NCBI GenBank assembly: GCA_013822725.1 | Contig: PNKX01000004.1 | Coordinates: 186,001-250,000 of the forward strand | Direction: 5' to 3' | Length of the DNA: 64,000 nt | From: Pirellula sp. | GTDB lineage: Bacteria; Planctomycetota; Planctomycetia; Pirellulales; Lacipirellulaceae | Part shown: positions 1-7,688 of the stretch, one piece after another | How positions within the stretch are numbered: the stretch's first letter is position 1 | Layout of the letters: each line of letters opens with the position of its first letter | Position numbers and translations under genes: made by a program | Notes under the pieces: model-generated | Databases searched by the model: none | What the model was told of the DNA's origin: nothing | What the model saw: only the letters and a program-made list of their open reading frames with translations

Positions 1-214
1 GGATGGCCCAATTCTTGAAATTAGCTGAATTCCGATACTCTCGCTCGATGAGCCGGCAGCCCTCAATGGACTTCACAATCTCGATCGTCCCGTCCGCTGA
101 ACCTGAGTCAGCGATCAGCAACTCGTCGGCAAGGTCGGCGACCGATTCGATGCATAGCCGAATATTGCGCCGCTCGTTCTTGCACGGAATCAGGACTGTT
201 AGTTTTGCCGCCAT
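1..214 (-). CDS. Glycosyltransferase family 2, N-terminal fragment (runs off window)
   Basis: The first 71 codons of a GT2-type (GT-A fold) glycosyltransferase, cut by the window edge. It starts with the family signature LTVLIPCKNERRNIRLCIES, followed by ELLIADSGSADGTIEI, which matches the nucleotide-sugar binding strand and the aspartate-containing loop of these enzymes. The sequence around LIEREYRNSANFKNWAI resembles the WaaE/KdtX-like branch, so transfer to a cell-envelope glycan is plausible, but the acceptor cannot be read. The ATG at 214 is the only in-frame start before a stop, and its ribosome binding site is weak. Family assignment is firm; substrate is unknown. Confidence 0.85.
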   Translation of the reverse strand, partial: MAAKLTVLIPCKNERRNIRLCIESVADLADELLIADSGSADGTIEIVKSIEGCRLIEREYRNSANFKNWAI

Positions 215-622
215 AATCCAACCGTTCGACGTCGACCGAGACGCATTTTTTGCGATCAGTCTGAAACCTTGCTCGCATGGAAACGAACGACGCACGAAAA
301 GCGAAGAAACGTTTAAGCAGGCGTTTCGTAGTCGATGTCGAAAAATCCATCAAGGCCAGCAGCAATAGTCGCTAGCAACGCAGAGTCAGAATGCGCCATT
401 GCATGCAACCTTCAGGCAAGGGATGAGCGCTGTCAGCTCCAAAACGCACCAAAGGAAGGGCACCTGGCAGCATTCTGAAAACGTGCGCGCAAGGCGATAA
501 TCCGCTAGCACTGCGGTTTCGCAACCTTGAATGCCGCGCGCAAGTCCCCCCAGCCGTCCAATGCGGAAGGAAACGGCTGCAGGAGGTTTCTATATCGCCA
601 TCAGGCCAGCGGGGCTCGCCGA
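215..622. other. Intergenic stretch, nothing recognised
   Basis: About 400 bases between two minus-strand genes. Short open frames exist on both strands but have no family resemblance and no good ribosome binding site. It probably holds the promoter of the glycosyltransferase gene. Confidence 0.5.
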
Positions 623-2017
623 CTAAGCCGACTCGGTCGACTCGGCATATTCCCGGCGACGCTCCGTTCCCGGATTCGGCACGGGGTACCTGCCGTCCTT
701 ATCTGCAAGGATTGGCGCCGTCTTCGTCTGTGCGAAGTCCGCCACGCCAGGAGCCATTTCATGCGGGCAGTTGAGCATTTGCTCGTAAGTGATTTCCTGC
801 CCAGTATGGGCCGCCATGCGCCCCATGCTCGTTACGAGGCTCGCTTCGACGCCGCGGGGAACTTCGTTATACGGCTCATCAAGAACGATCGCTTTCACGA
901 AGTCTTTCCATTCCAGCGCGTAGGGGCTTTCTTCAGGCTGAGGAAATGCCCACTTCACTTTGTCGCGATCCGGCCCAAAGCTGCTGAACGTACGCACCTT
1001 GCCGGGATGATGTCCCGAAGCGCTGACAATCGCCGAGCCGTTCGATCCCAACACGACGCTCGACATATCGTTGCGACAGCCGATCATCGTCCGACCGTCG
1101 AAGAAGAAGACCGCTCCGTCGTCAAAGGTGTACTCGACCGCATAGGCGTCGAAGTTTTGATCGACGAAATCGCCGCGGAAGTGACGCCCGCCCAATGCCT
1201 GCGCTTTCACGGGCCAGGCGTTCTTCATCCAGCAGACCTCGTCGATCTGGTGGACGTAGAAATCGCTGAAAAGACCGCCGCTCGCCCAGATGAAGCTGTG
1301 GAACCGTTCAATCTGCCATTCCAGCTCGTCTTTGCCCTCCGGTTTGGCGGTCGAGAAGCAAGTGGCGACTGGTCCGTGCATGCGGTAGGCGCGGGCGGCC
1401 ACGATATCGCCGATCTCGCCGTCTTGAATCCGCTGGTGGAGTTCCTGCCGTCCGCGGCAATGGCGGATCATCAGGCCCACGGCGCTCTTCAAATTCTTTT
1501 CATCAGCCTTCTTCGCAAGTTCCAGCATTTTCTTGCCGGTCGGTCCGTCGGCGACGACTGGCTTCTCCATGAAGACATGGAGCCCCTTGTCGATGGCGTA
1601 CTGATAGTGAACCCAACGGAAGGCCAACGGCGAAGCGAAGATCACGATGTCGCCAGGACGCAGGGCGTCCATCGCTTGTTTATAGGCGTCGAAGCCGATG
1701 AACTGACGCTCCTCGGGAACGTCGATCAATTCAGGCTTGCCTTCAAAATTCTGCTTGAGCGCGGTGAGGCTTTCCTGCAGCCGATGGGGAAAGACGTCGG
1801 CCAACGCCACCAGCTTGATGGGATAGCCGGCATTGGTCAGGGCATCAACCGCCGCCCCGGTGCCGCGTCCGCCAGCGCCAACCAGGGCCAACTGCAGGAC
1901 GTGATCCGATCCAGCCTGGGCGAACACCCGTGGCGCATGCAAGGCGCCGAGCGCCGACACGGCTCCCGCAACCTTGATGAAGTGGCGACGGTCGGCCTGA
2001 GATTCTTCGCGCTGCAT
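623..2017 (-). CDS. Gfo/Idh/MocA-family oxidoreductase with TAT signal
   Basis: 464 aa, the usual length for exported planctomycete Gfo/Idh/MocA proteins. The N-terminus has a twin-arginine signal (DRRHFIKVAGAVSALG, residues about 9-25) followed by a hydrophobic stretch and an AxA-like cleavage region. A Rossmann nucleotide-binding motif follows (LALVGAGGRGTGAA, about 43-56). The family lysine motif is seen as FMEKPVV near residue 150, where Lys is the expected catalytic residue. It probably acts on a sugar or cyclitol in the periplasm with a folded-in NAD(P). A ribosome binding site TAGGAG lies 6 bases before the ATG. It is 54 bases from the cytochrome-FGE gene upstream on the same strand, so the two may be cotranscribed. 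The substrate cannot be predicted. Confidence 0.9.
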   Translation of the reverse strand: MQREESQADRRHFIKVAGAVSALGALHAPRVFAQAGSDHVLQLALVGAGGRGTGAAVDALTNAGYPIKLVALADVFPHRLQESLTALKQNFEGKPELIDVPEERQFIGFDAYKQAMDALRPGDIVIFASPLAFRWVHYQYAIDKGLHVFMEKPVVADGPTGKKMLELAKKADEKNLKSAVGLMIRHCRGRQELHQRIQDGEIGDIVAARAYRMHGPVATCFSTAKPEGKDELEWQIERFHSFIWASGGLFSDFYVHQIDEVCWMKNAWPVKAQALGGRHFRGDFVDQNFDAYAVEYTFDDGAVFFFDGRTMIGCRNDMSSVVLGSNGSAIVSASGHHPGKVRTFSSFGPDRDKVKWAFPQPEESPYALEWKDFVKAIVLDEPYNEVPRGVEASLVTSMGRMAAHTGQEITYEQMLNCPHEMAPGVADFAQTKTAPILADKDGRYPVPNPGTERRREYAESTESA

Positions 2018-2071
2018 GGCTTGCTCCTACGGATCAGACGTGTTTTCGGAACGAAAAGGGCGCTGCGGTAA

Positions 2072-3796
2072 CTAAGGTTTAACCGAAGAGTTATTCCAAT
2101 AGAAATACATCTCTTCGGCGGAAGGCGTTTTGAGCGGACGAACGACGCGTAACCCAATCCAGGGGGCGTCGGTTAAATACCACTGACTCTTGGGGAGTTG
2201 AGGATCCTGCTGCTGCCAAGCCGCTTCGGAACCGCGACGTGCGGACGAACGAAGCAGTTCCGGCGAGTCGGCCCAACCTCCTCCTCGGGCGCTGCGAGGA
2301 TAAAGCGTGGTCGGACGGACGAGCGGATTCTCAGCGCCCGCTTTCAGTTTGGAAAAGTAATCTGGTAAGTATTGATCGACGGTCCACTCGGCGACGTTGC
2401 CGTGCATATCGTGCAGCCCCCACGGGTTGGGCTGCTTCTCGCCAATCAACTGATATTTTTCCTCGCTGTTGCCTGCGTGCCAAGCGTAATCGTCGAGTTT
2501 TTCGGAATCGTCACCGAATGAGTAGGCGGTCTGCGTCCCCGCGCGGCAGGCATATTCCCACTCCGCCTCGGTCGGCAGGCGATAGAACTCCCCTGTCTGG
2601 GCGCTCAACCACTGGCAGTATTTATTGGCTCCATGCTGCGTCATGCTGATCGCCGGGTAGCCATATTGCCCCATGCCGAAGCTCATTTCGACGTAGGGCG
2701 TCGTCGGCTGGCTCACGGCGTCGACGTCGGAGTGCTTTGCGGGGTTGAAATCTTTTCGCGTTCCATTCTTCAGTCGATCGATGCCGCTGAGCATGAAGGG
2801 CTCGTACTCGTCCCAGCTGACTTCGTATTTGCCCATCCAGAACGGATCGACGCGCACGGACATTTGCGGGCCTTCGTCTTCGTTTCTTCCCGCCTCGGCG
2901 TCGGGGCTGCCCATCAGGAACTCGCCCCCCTGAATGGCGACCATCTTGTAGGGGGCGCCCGTTTGGGGGATCTCCGCCGAGTAATCTTTCATCTCGGCGG
3001 CGTCTTTGACCTGGTCCTTCGCCACGATCTGGGCATGGATGCGGCGAACGAGCTCCATGTCGTCCGGCGACGCTGGTTGGCTTGAGGGCGTAGACTTCGC
3101 TCGCACCTTGAGGACGAGGTCCGCGGGCCAGGAGGCGCCTTGGGCAATCCACAGCCGCAGCGTTTCGACGTCTTCTTTCTTCAGCGGTCCGTCGCGATCG
3201 AGCGGCGGCATCAGCTGCGGGTCGTCTTTCTCTGCCGAAACGGTGACGTACAGCGAGCTTTCTTCCGGATGGAACGGCGTCAGGAGCCCTTCGATGCTGC
3301 TTGCAGCTTCCGCCGTCGACAGATCGACGTCTCCCTCCAATTGCTCTCCAGCATGGCACGAGATGCAATACGTCTCCAGGATCGGCTGGACGTGAGCGAT
3401 AAAGTCGATGCGAGGCTGGATCTTGAGCGTTGAGTCAGCGGGCCAAGGCGCCCCTTCGTCGATCCACGACCGCACTGCCTCGAGTTGCTTAGTCTCAATG
3501 CGAGGCCCCTCAGGCGGCATCGCGCCCTCTTCCTCCGCGGAAAGCAGCATGCGGGAATAGAACGAGCTCTCCGCCGCCTCACCGGGCACGATCGTCGCGG
3601 CGGCCGCTTCGCGCGAATCAAGCCGCAAACCACCTTCGTCGGCCTTTTCGTGATGACAGCGCAGGCAGGCTGATTCAATCAACGGTTTGATCTCACTCTC
3701 AAAATCAACCGCCGCCTGGGCTGCTTCGACCAGACACATGGCTGCGATGCCAATGAGCGCCAATCGCCTCGCAAACTTCCGGAACTCGTCACGCAT
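2072..3796 (-). CDS. Planctomycete cytochrome c domains fused to a formylglycine-generating-enzyme-like domain
   Basis: 574 aa from the ATG at 3796, chosen because a signal peptide begins there (RRLALIGIAAMCLVEAAQA); the open frame extends 35 codons further. Two planctomycete-type heme-binding modules follow, each with a CxxCH (CLRCH near residue 55, CISCH near 150) and a WPAD ending. The C-terminal half is an FGE/SUMF1-like domain (GGEFLMGSPDAEAGRNEDEG, then GLHDMHGNVAEWT and GLRVVRP). The two catalytic cysteines of true formylglycine-generating enzymes are not seen in the RSARGGGWADSPELLRSSAR region, so sulfatase maturation is unlikely. More likely it is a periplasmic binding or redox-associated scaffold. 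Confidence 0.85.
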   Translation of the reverse strand: MRDEFRKFARRLALIGIAAMCLVEAAQAAVDFESEIKPLIESACLRCHHEKADEGGLRLDSREAAAATIVPGEAAESSFYSRMLLSAEEEGAMPPEGPRIETKQLEAVRSWIDEGAPWPADSTLKIQPRIDFIAHVQPILETYCISCHAGEQLEGDVDLSTAEAASSIEGLLTPFHPEESSLYVTVSAEKDDPQLMPPLDRDGPLKKEDVETLRLWIAQGASWPADLVLKVRAKSTPSSQPASPDDMELVRRIHAQIVAKDQVKDAAEMKDYSAEIPQTGAPYKMVAIQGGEFLMGSPDAEAGRNEDEGPQMSVRVDPFWMGKYEVSWDEYEPFMLSGIDRLKNGTRKDFNPAKHSDVDAVSQPTTPYVEMSFGMGQYGYPAISMTQHGANKYCQWLSAQTGEFYRLPTEAEWEYACRAGTQTAYSFGDDSEKLDDYAWHAGNSEEKYQLIGEKQPNPWGLHDMHGNVAEWTVDQYLPDYFSKLKAGAENPLVRPTTLYPRSARGGGWADSPELLRSSARRGSEAAWQQQDPQLPKSQWYLTDAPWIGLRVVRPLKTPSAEEMYFYWNNSSVKP

Positions 3797-4286
3797 TCGT
3801 ACGTCGCCAAGAAACCAACGGAAATCACTGCTTCGCATCTCTGAGATGCAGACCAAGCCGATACGTCGAGCCGTTCGCAGAACAGGGCCCTCGAAAAGCA
3901 TGCGTGCGAAAACGGGGCACCCGCGACGGATCAGGCGCTGAGGCGGAGCGCCCGAACCTCCATCTAAACCGACAGCCGCCGTAGCCGCGACCTGCTTCCG
4001 TAACCAAATGATTACGAAAAATGAGAAGTCGCGGTGGGGCCATTAACTCACGCCTGGGCAATGAGTTGCGACCTCATTTCAGTTGAGTGAGCTAAACGAC
4101 GCCAGCTATCAATACACTATACCCATTGCACGGTTCGGGCGGCAAATCGGCGGTCGGCCCCGTCAGGTCCTGCGAAACCTGACCTTCAGCTAGCGGGCGG
4201 CCGTTTGATACAGTTTGGCCCCTTCTCCTCGGAGCGGAGAGTTCCCAACCAATTCCGCCGCCAAGTCTCAACGTTCGCGTGCCGCC
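3797..4286. other. Intergenic between divergent genes, small hairpin
   Basis: This 490-base spacer separates the minus-strand cytochrome-FGE gene from a plus-strand membrane-protein gene and should contain both promoters. A 7-bp perfect stem (GTCAGGT / ACCTGAC) lies at 4162-4183. No further gene is supported. Confidence 0.4.
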
Positions 4287-5027
4287 ATGTCGTTCAACCC
4301 CCTCGCCCCGGTTACCGACTACCAATCAATGCTGAACCGAATTTTCTGGTTCACGACGGCGTCGTCTCTGGCCGCGATCTGGATGTTGCGAATCTTCGTC
4401 CCGGCCCTGGACGACGCATTCAGCAAGATTGACCCTGCCTTGGGAATCGATGGCACGAAGGCGTTGCCAATCTCGGGCAGTTATCTCTTGCCGGCTCTGG
4501 CAATCGGCATCGTGACGCGGGTTTTCCGCCTTCATGCACGCGTTTCGGATTGGCTGGGCATTCGCGAGACCTTCGACGTCGAAGTGATCCTCGCGGAGTT
4601 CGCCCAGCGGCTAGCGATTGACCTTGAGCCGGTGGGCCACGAACCGCTGCGGCGCGCACGCCACAGCGTCATGCGGAAGGCTTTCTATCCCTTCGTCAGC
4701 GGCCCCCAGCCCGCCATCGACCAACAGCTGATCCAGCAAGCTCTCGACGCCTGGTCCTGGTTCTGGGTCGGCGTGGAGGCAACGCTCGTTTTTACTCTGG
4801 CGAGCTTCGCGCTGATTGCCTTTAACGCCTATCAAATCGGCCTCCAGTTGCTTGCCGCGTCGATTGCGGTAGCGATCCTGGGCCTCCCCGTCCTGCGGAC
4901 TCAATGCCAGCGGTATGCGATCGCTCAGGTGCGCGCCATTCTCGCCGACCCGCACCGCGCGGCGGTTGTTCGCGGCGCCTTCGCCGAAGTGACCGGCGAG
5001 CCATCCGTTCGCCGCCGAGCGGCGTGA
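4287..5027 (+). CDS. Membrane protein of unknown function
   Basis: 246 aa from ATG 4287; an upstream in-frame start at 4215 would add 24 residues of low-complexity sequence, so I prefer the shorter form. Hydrophobic segments lie near residues 20-40 (IFWFTTASSLAAIWMLRIFV), about 65-85, and a pair around 160-205 (ATLVFTLASFALIAF, LLAASIAVAILGLPVL), giving about four membrane helices. A soluble stretch of about 70 residues separates the second helix from the third. The C-terminal tail is short and arginine-rich. I do not recognise a family. It is followed after 92 bases by a small basic protein gene on the same strand. Confidence 0.65.
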   Translation: MSFNPLAPVTDYQSMLNRIFWFTTASSLAAIWMLRIFVPALDDAFSKIDPALGIDGTKALPISGSYLLPALAIGIVTRVFRLHARVSDWLGIRETFDVEVILAEFAQRLAIDLEPVGHEPLRRARHSVMRKAFYPFVSGPQPAIDQQLIQQALDAWSWFWVGVEATLVFTLASFALIAFNAYQIGLQLLAASIAVAILGLPVLRTQCQRYAIAQVRAILADPHRAAVVRGAFAEVTGEPSVRRRAA

Positions 5028-5119
5028 GTATTGCCGCAACGAAGTGCGGACGCGCGATCCCTCAGCTACAATCGCACGCTGACGACCTCCCGCGCGCTCC
5101 CCACGAAGGCGACCAATCC

Positions 5120-5419
5120 ATGACGAAAAAATCGAGCACCCGTGACGCCAAAGTGGCTGCCGCGAGGAAACGGAAGGTCGCCGCCAACAAGGATGGGGCC
5201 AAGCGGAATCGCAAGGGCAATACAGGGACGGGAACCAGACAAGCACGTTCCTCTCAAGTCGCATCCGGCGGAACGAAACAGGCTCGGGAAGCGACCCGCA
5301 GCAAGCTGTTACGCGAGATTCGCTCGTTGGCGATGGGGGCGATGACTGCTCTCGAGGAACAGGATTACGACGCCGTCCGCGAAAAGCTGATGACGATCGC
5401 CCAACGGGGCGACAAGTAG
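5120..5419 (+). CDS. Small lysine/arginine-rich protein
   Basis: 99 aa, start ATG 5120 preceded by GAAGG about 10 bases upstream. The first 60 residues are strongly basic and low in complexity (KKSSTRDAKVAAARKRKVAA, then K, R, G, T and S rich). The last 40 form a likely amphipathic helix pair (LREIRSLAMGAMTALEEQDY). This composition suggests nucleic-acid binding, but no family is recognised. It is the last chromosomal gene before the integrated element, 63 bases from its left boundary. Confidence 0.6.
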   Translation: MTKKSSTRDAKVAAARKRKVAANKDGAKRNRKGNTGTGTRQARSSQVASGGTKQAREATRSKLLREIRSLAMGAMTALEEQDYDAVREKLMTIAQRGDK

Positions 5420-5482
5420 CGGCGGCCCAGTTAGCGGCGACCTAAGCGCCGCAAGTCGCTGTAGAGCAGCGACTTAGAACAA

Positions 5483-5526
5483 AGTGGAGGATAACGGGTT
5501 CGAACCGATGACCTTTTGGCTGCCAG
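5483..5526 (-). repeat. attL: 44-bp direct repeat, remnant of the tRNA-Ala 3' end
   Basis: These 44 bases are identical to 20123-20166, which overlaps the 3' end of the intact tRNA-Ala gene. The copy covers the T arm, variable loop, anticodon arm 3' side and acceptor 3' strand, and nothing of the 5' half of a tRNA follows it. Identity ends abruptly on both sides. This is the expected left junction of a tRNA-targeting integrative element. Confidence 0.93.
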
Positions 5527-6090
5527 ACTGGATATGCAGGGTCGATTTTCAGCGTGTTTCCGGGGGAATAATGGCATTCTAGCCCCTTCCAGTGGCTTTG
5601 CAATCCGTTGCATCCAATGGTGCGAAATAGCCGAGAGTGGCTGTAGTGGATAGCGGCCTCCCGAAAAGCAAACCGGTAGAATACCGGTCATCGTTTACAC
5701 TAGTTGTTCAGGTATCGGGCTCCCCGGCGCCCGAAAACCGATCTTCTCGAATACCGAGCCCACAGCACCACGCTCATCGCCCAAGATTAACAGGCGAGGG
5801 AATTACTCTCGCGACCGCAGCAAGCGCCAGCGGACGCGACCGAGGCTTCAACGCCCGCTTCTGAGGCTTCCCCCCTCGGCGGTACTAGTCGCAAAAGCCG
5901 CGGCGGTCTGAACCCCTCGGGCGGGTGGTGGCGGACTGCTGCGACTCTCAAAGATGGTGAGACCTTCGGCCAAGAAGGCCTTTACGAACCTCCAACTGGC
6001 TTGCGGGGAAAATTGGCACTGTTCCGCATCTGAAACTAGAATGCGGGCGGCGTGGGTCGCGTTGATCCTGAATCTGAAGGGAATCGCCTA
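5527..6090. other. Element left end, non-coding
   Basis: No credible gene is seen between the left repeat and the PEP-CTERM gene. Around 5867-5925 there is a diverged copy of sequence also present at about 7127-7185 (shared 16-mer AGCCGCGGCGGTCTGA preceded by CCCCCCTCG-CGGT in both). Confidence 0.4.
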
Positions 6091-6729
6091 ATGATGAGAT
6101 TGTCTCTCGCTCTGGGTTCGCTAATCGGTCTGTTCACATCGACGACTCAAGCGGCTCCGTTGCGTTACAGGGCGAACTTAGTCGCCGAAGCGCTTGTCGC
6201 CCCACACCCCCTCAAAGGCGCTAGTCTCCAGTTGGATTTGACTTGGGACGCGGCGCCGCTAACTCCGATAAGCTCGAGTGCTGAGAAAACTGCTTGGCCA
6301 AGTACTAATACGCAGGGCTCCATGACTGTGAGCGGCTCTCCGGCAGCAGATGGCGTTTACCCCGCCTCATTCCCGTCGCCAACTCTACCCTGGACTATTT
6401 ATAACGACTTCGCAGGGGTCGGCGATGCGATTTGGTTTCCCGCCATGAGGTTTCAAATTGGTGAGTCGAGAGTGGATACGTCGGTTCTCATAGTTCGCTT
6501 AGCTGAGACCTTTTTCAGTGGTCAACATCCTTTTTACCCAAAGCCCGTCAGCTACTCTGACGCGACTTGGAGCAAGGTGAACTTCGCAGCTAGGAAGCCT
6601 TTGACGCCACTCTACGGAGTTGACGCGGTCGTCGTCTCAGCGTCCATCGTCGCCGTGCCTGAACCGTCGACGGCTGCAATGAGCGGTTTGGCGCTAGCCG
6701 ACCTCGCCGGTATTCGCCGCCGCAAATGA
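6091..6729 (+). CDS. PEP-CTERM exported protein of unknown function
   Basis: 212 aa from ATG 6091, preceded by AAGGG 9 bases upstream; an in-frame extension to 6052 lacks a signal-like start. Residues 1-21 are a signal peptide (MMRLSLALGSLIGLF, cleavage after TTQA). The C-terminus carries a short PEP-CTERM sorting signal: VPEPSTAAMSGLALADLAG followed by IRRRK. The middle has no family I recognise. The hydrophobic part of the sorting signal is weaker than usual (it contains an Asp), which may mean decay. It is cargo near the left end of the element, followed by a hairpin-rich spacer. Confidence 0.7.
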   Translation: MMRLSLALGSLIGLFTSTTQAAPLRYRANLVAEALVAPHPLKGASLQLDLTWDAAPLTPISSSAEKTAWPSTNTQGSMTVSGSPAADGVYPASFPSPTLPWTIYNDFAGVGDAIWFPAMRFQIGESRVDTSVLIVRLAETFFSGQHPFYPKPVSYSDATWSKVNFAARKPLTPLYGVDAVVVSASIVAVPEPSTAAMSGLALADLAGIRRRK

Positions 6730-6777
6730 CGCCGCGGTGTCCCGCGCAAATCGCGTGCAACACTTCGGCAGTCTGCC

Positions 6778-6828
6778 GTGACGGCGGCCCCTGCCTTGGT
6801 GCAAAACTGGTTGCGGGGCCACCGTCAC
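6778..6828. repeat. Hairpin 1 of a related pair, GCAA-type loop
   Basis: Arms GTGACGGCGGCCCC and GGGGCCACCGTCAC pair with one mismatch over 14 bp. An imperfect inner stem closes on a TGCAA loop. The same outer arm and loop recur at 6904-6949. Confidence 0.6.
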
Positions 6829-6903
6829 GCTTTCGCTCCTGTCGGCGGCGGGCTCTGGGGATCGCGTTTCAGTGCTCGCCGCCTATCAGCCTTCAAACGG
6901 TCT

Positions 6904-6949
6904 GTGACGGCGGCCTTCGCTAACTGCAAGTCAGCGGGGTCGCCGTCAC
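6904..6949. repeat. Hairpin 2 of a related pair, GCAA loop
   Basis: The outer arms begin with GTGACGGCGGCC, identical to the start of hairpin 1. They pair with GGGGTCGCCGTCAC. An inner stem CGCTAACT/GTCAGCG closes on GCAA. The two copies start 126 bases apart. Confidence 0.6.
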
Positions 6950-7688
6950 GGCTTTTCTTAGTGTCCAAGTCTGGCCGCGGCCGTCTCGCGGAGTGCCTTT
7001 CGCGGGGTCAAAGAATTGTTGGCGGGCTTCGCCGCTCGTTTGCGATTCATGATTAGCTGCACTACGCGTCGGCGTCGCTGCGATTTCTACACTCCGCATC
7101 GATTCGTCGACGTCCGCGTCGGGGGCTGCCCCCCTCGACGGTGCAACGAACAGGCAGCCGCGGCGGTCTGATCCCTCATCAGGCCGCCGTGGCGAACTGT
7201 TTGTGGTACTTGGAATCGGCTACTGGGCGGCGCCGGGCACCCTCGCTCGACCCTTGGGTGAGCGGCCCGTCCGGTAGTTTCTTGGCCTCGACCCCAGCTC
7301 TGTAGGTTTGAATTCCCGGCTTCGACCCGCGCCGAGCATCTCCATGTCGACATAAGTGCCACTCGACCGTCGGATACACTTGAACGATCCCCTATTCACT
7401 TGCGCGGCCTCAACGAGGGCGTTAAAGTGCCGACTGAAATAGGTCACGTCAGGCATCCAAGCAAGTGGCACAACGTGTGGGATGTCAGCTCACGCTTTCC
7501 GCGTCGACTCGCGCAGCCTGCAGAGGACTATCCTGCGCGTTTTGTGTTGCACGATTCGAAAAGAACCGTCAGCACATACAAGCGACTTGTTGAAACTGAG
7601 AAATGTCGCCGCGACTAGCGTCACGTGCGGCGACGTCTATTGCAGCGGAGAACGGCCGCGGGCGGAGGCTGGGCTGCAAGCGTGCGCC

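Larger units (their letters stand above)
6730..7688. other. Hairpin-rich 960-bp spacer without a clear gene
   Basis: This region lies between two convergent genes. It holds two related hairpins (listed separately), a possible third at about 6842-6889 (GGCGGCG / CGCCGCC), and a diverged repeat near 7127-7185. Open frames at 7220-7471 (minus) and 7400-7618 (plus) are not convincing; the minus one could be a decayed gene end. GC skew and composition look non-coding. Confidence 0.4.

Noticed and set aside
6778..6949. Integron attC sites
   Set aside because: The hairpins lack recognisable RYYYAAC/GTTRRRY boxes, and no integron integrase is present.
7220..7471. Possible small gene on the minus strand
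   Set aside because: No start context or family; it overlaps repeats and looks non-coding.
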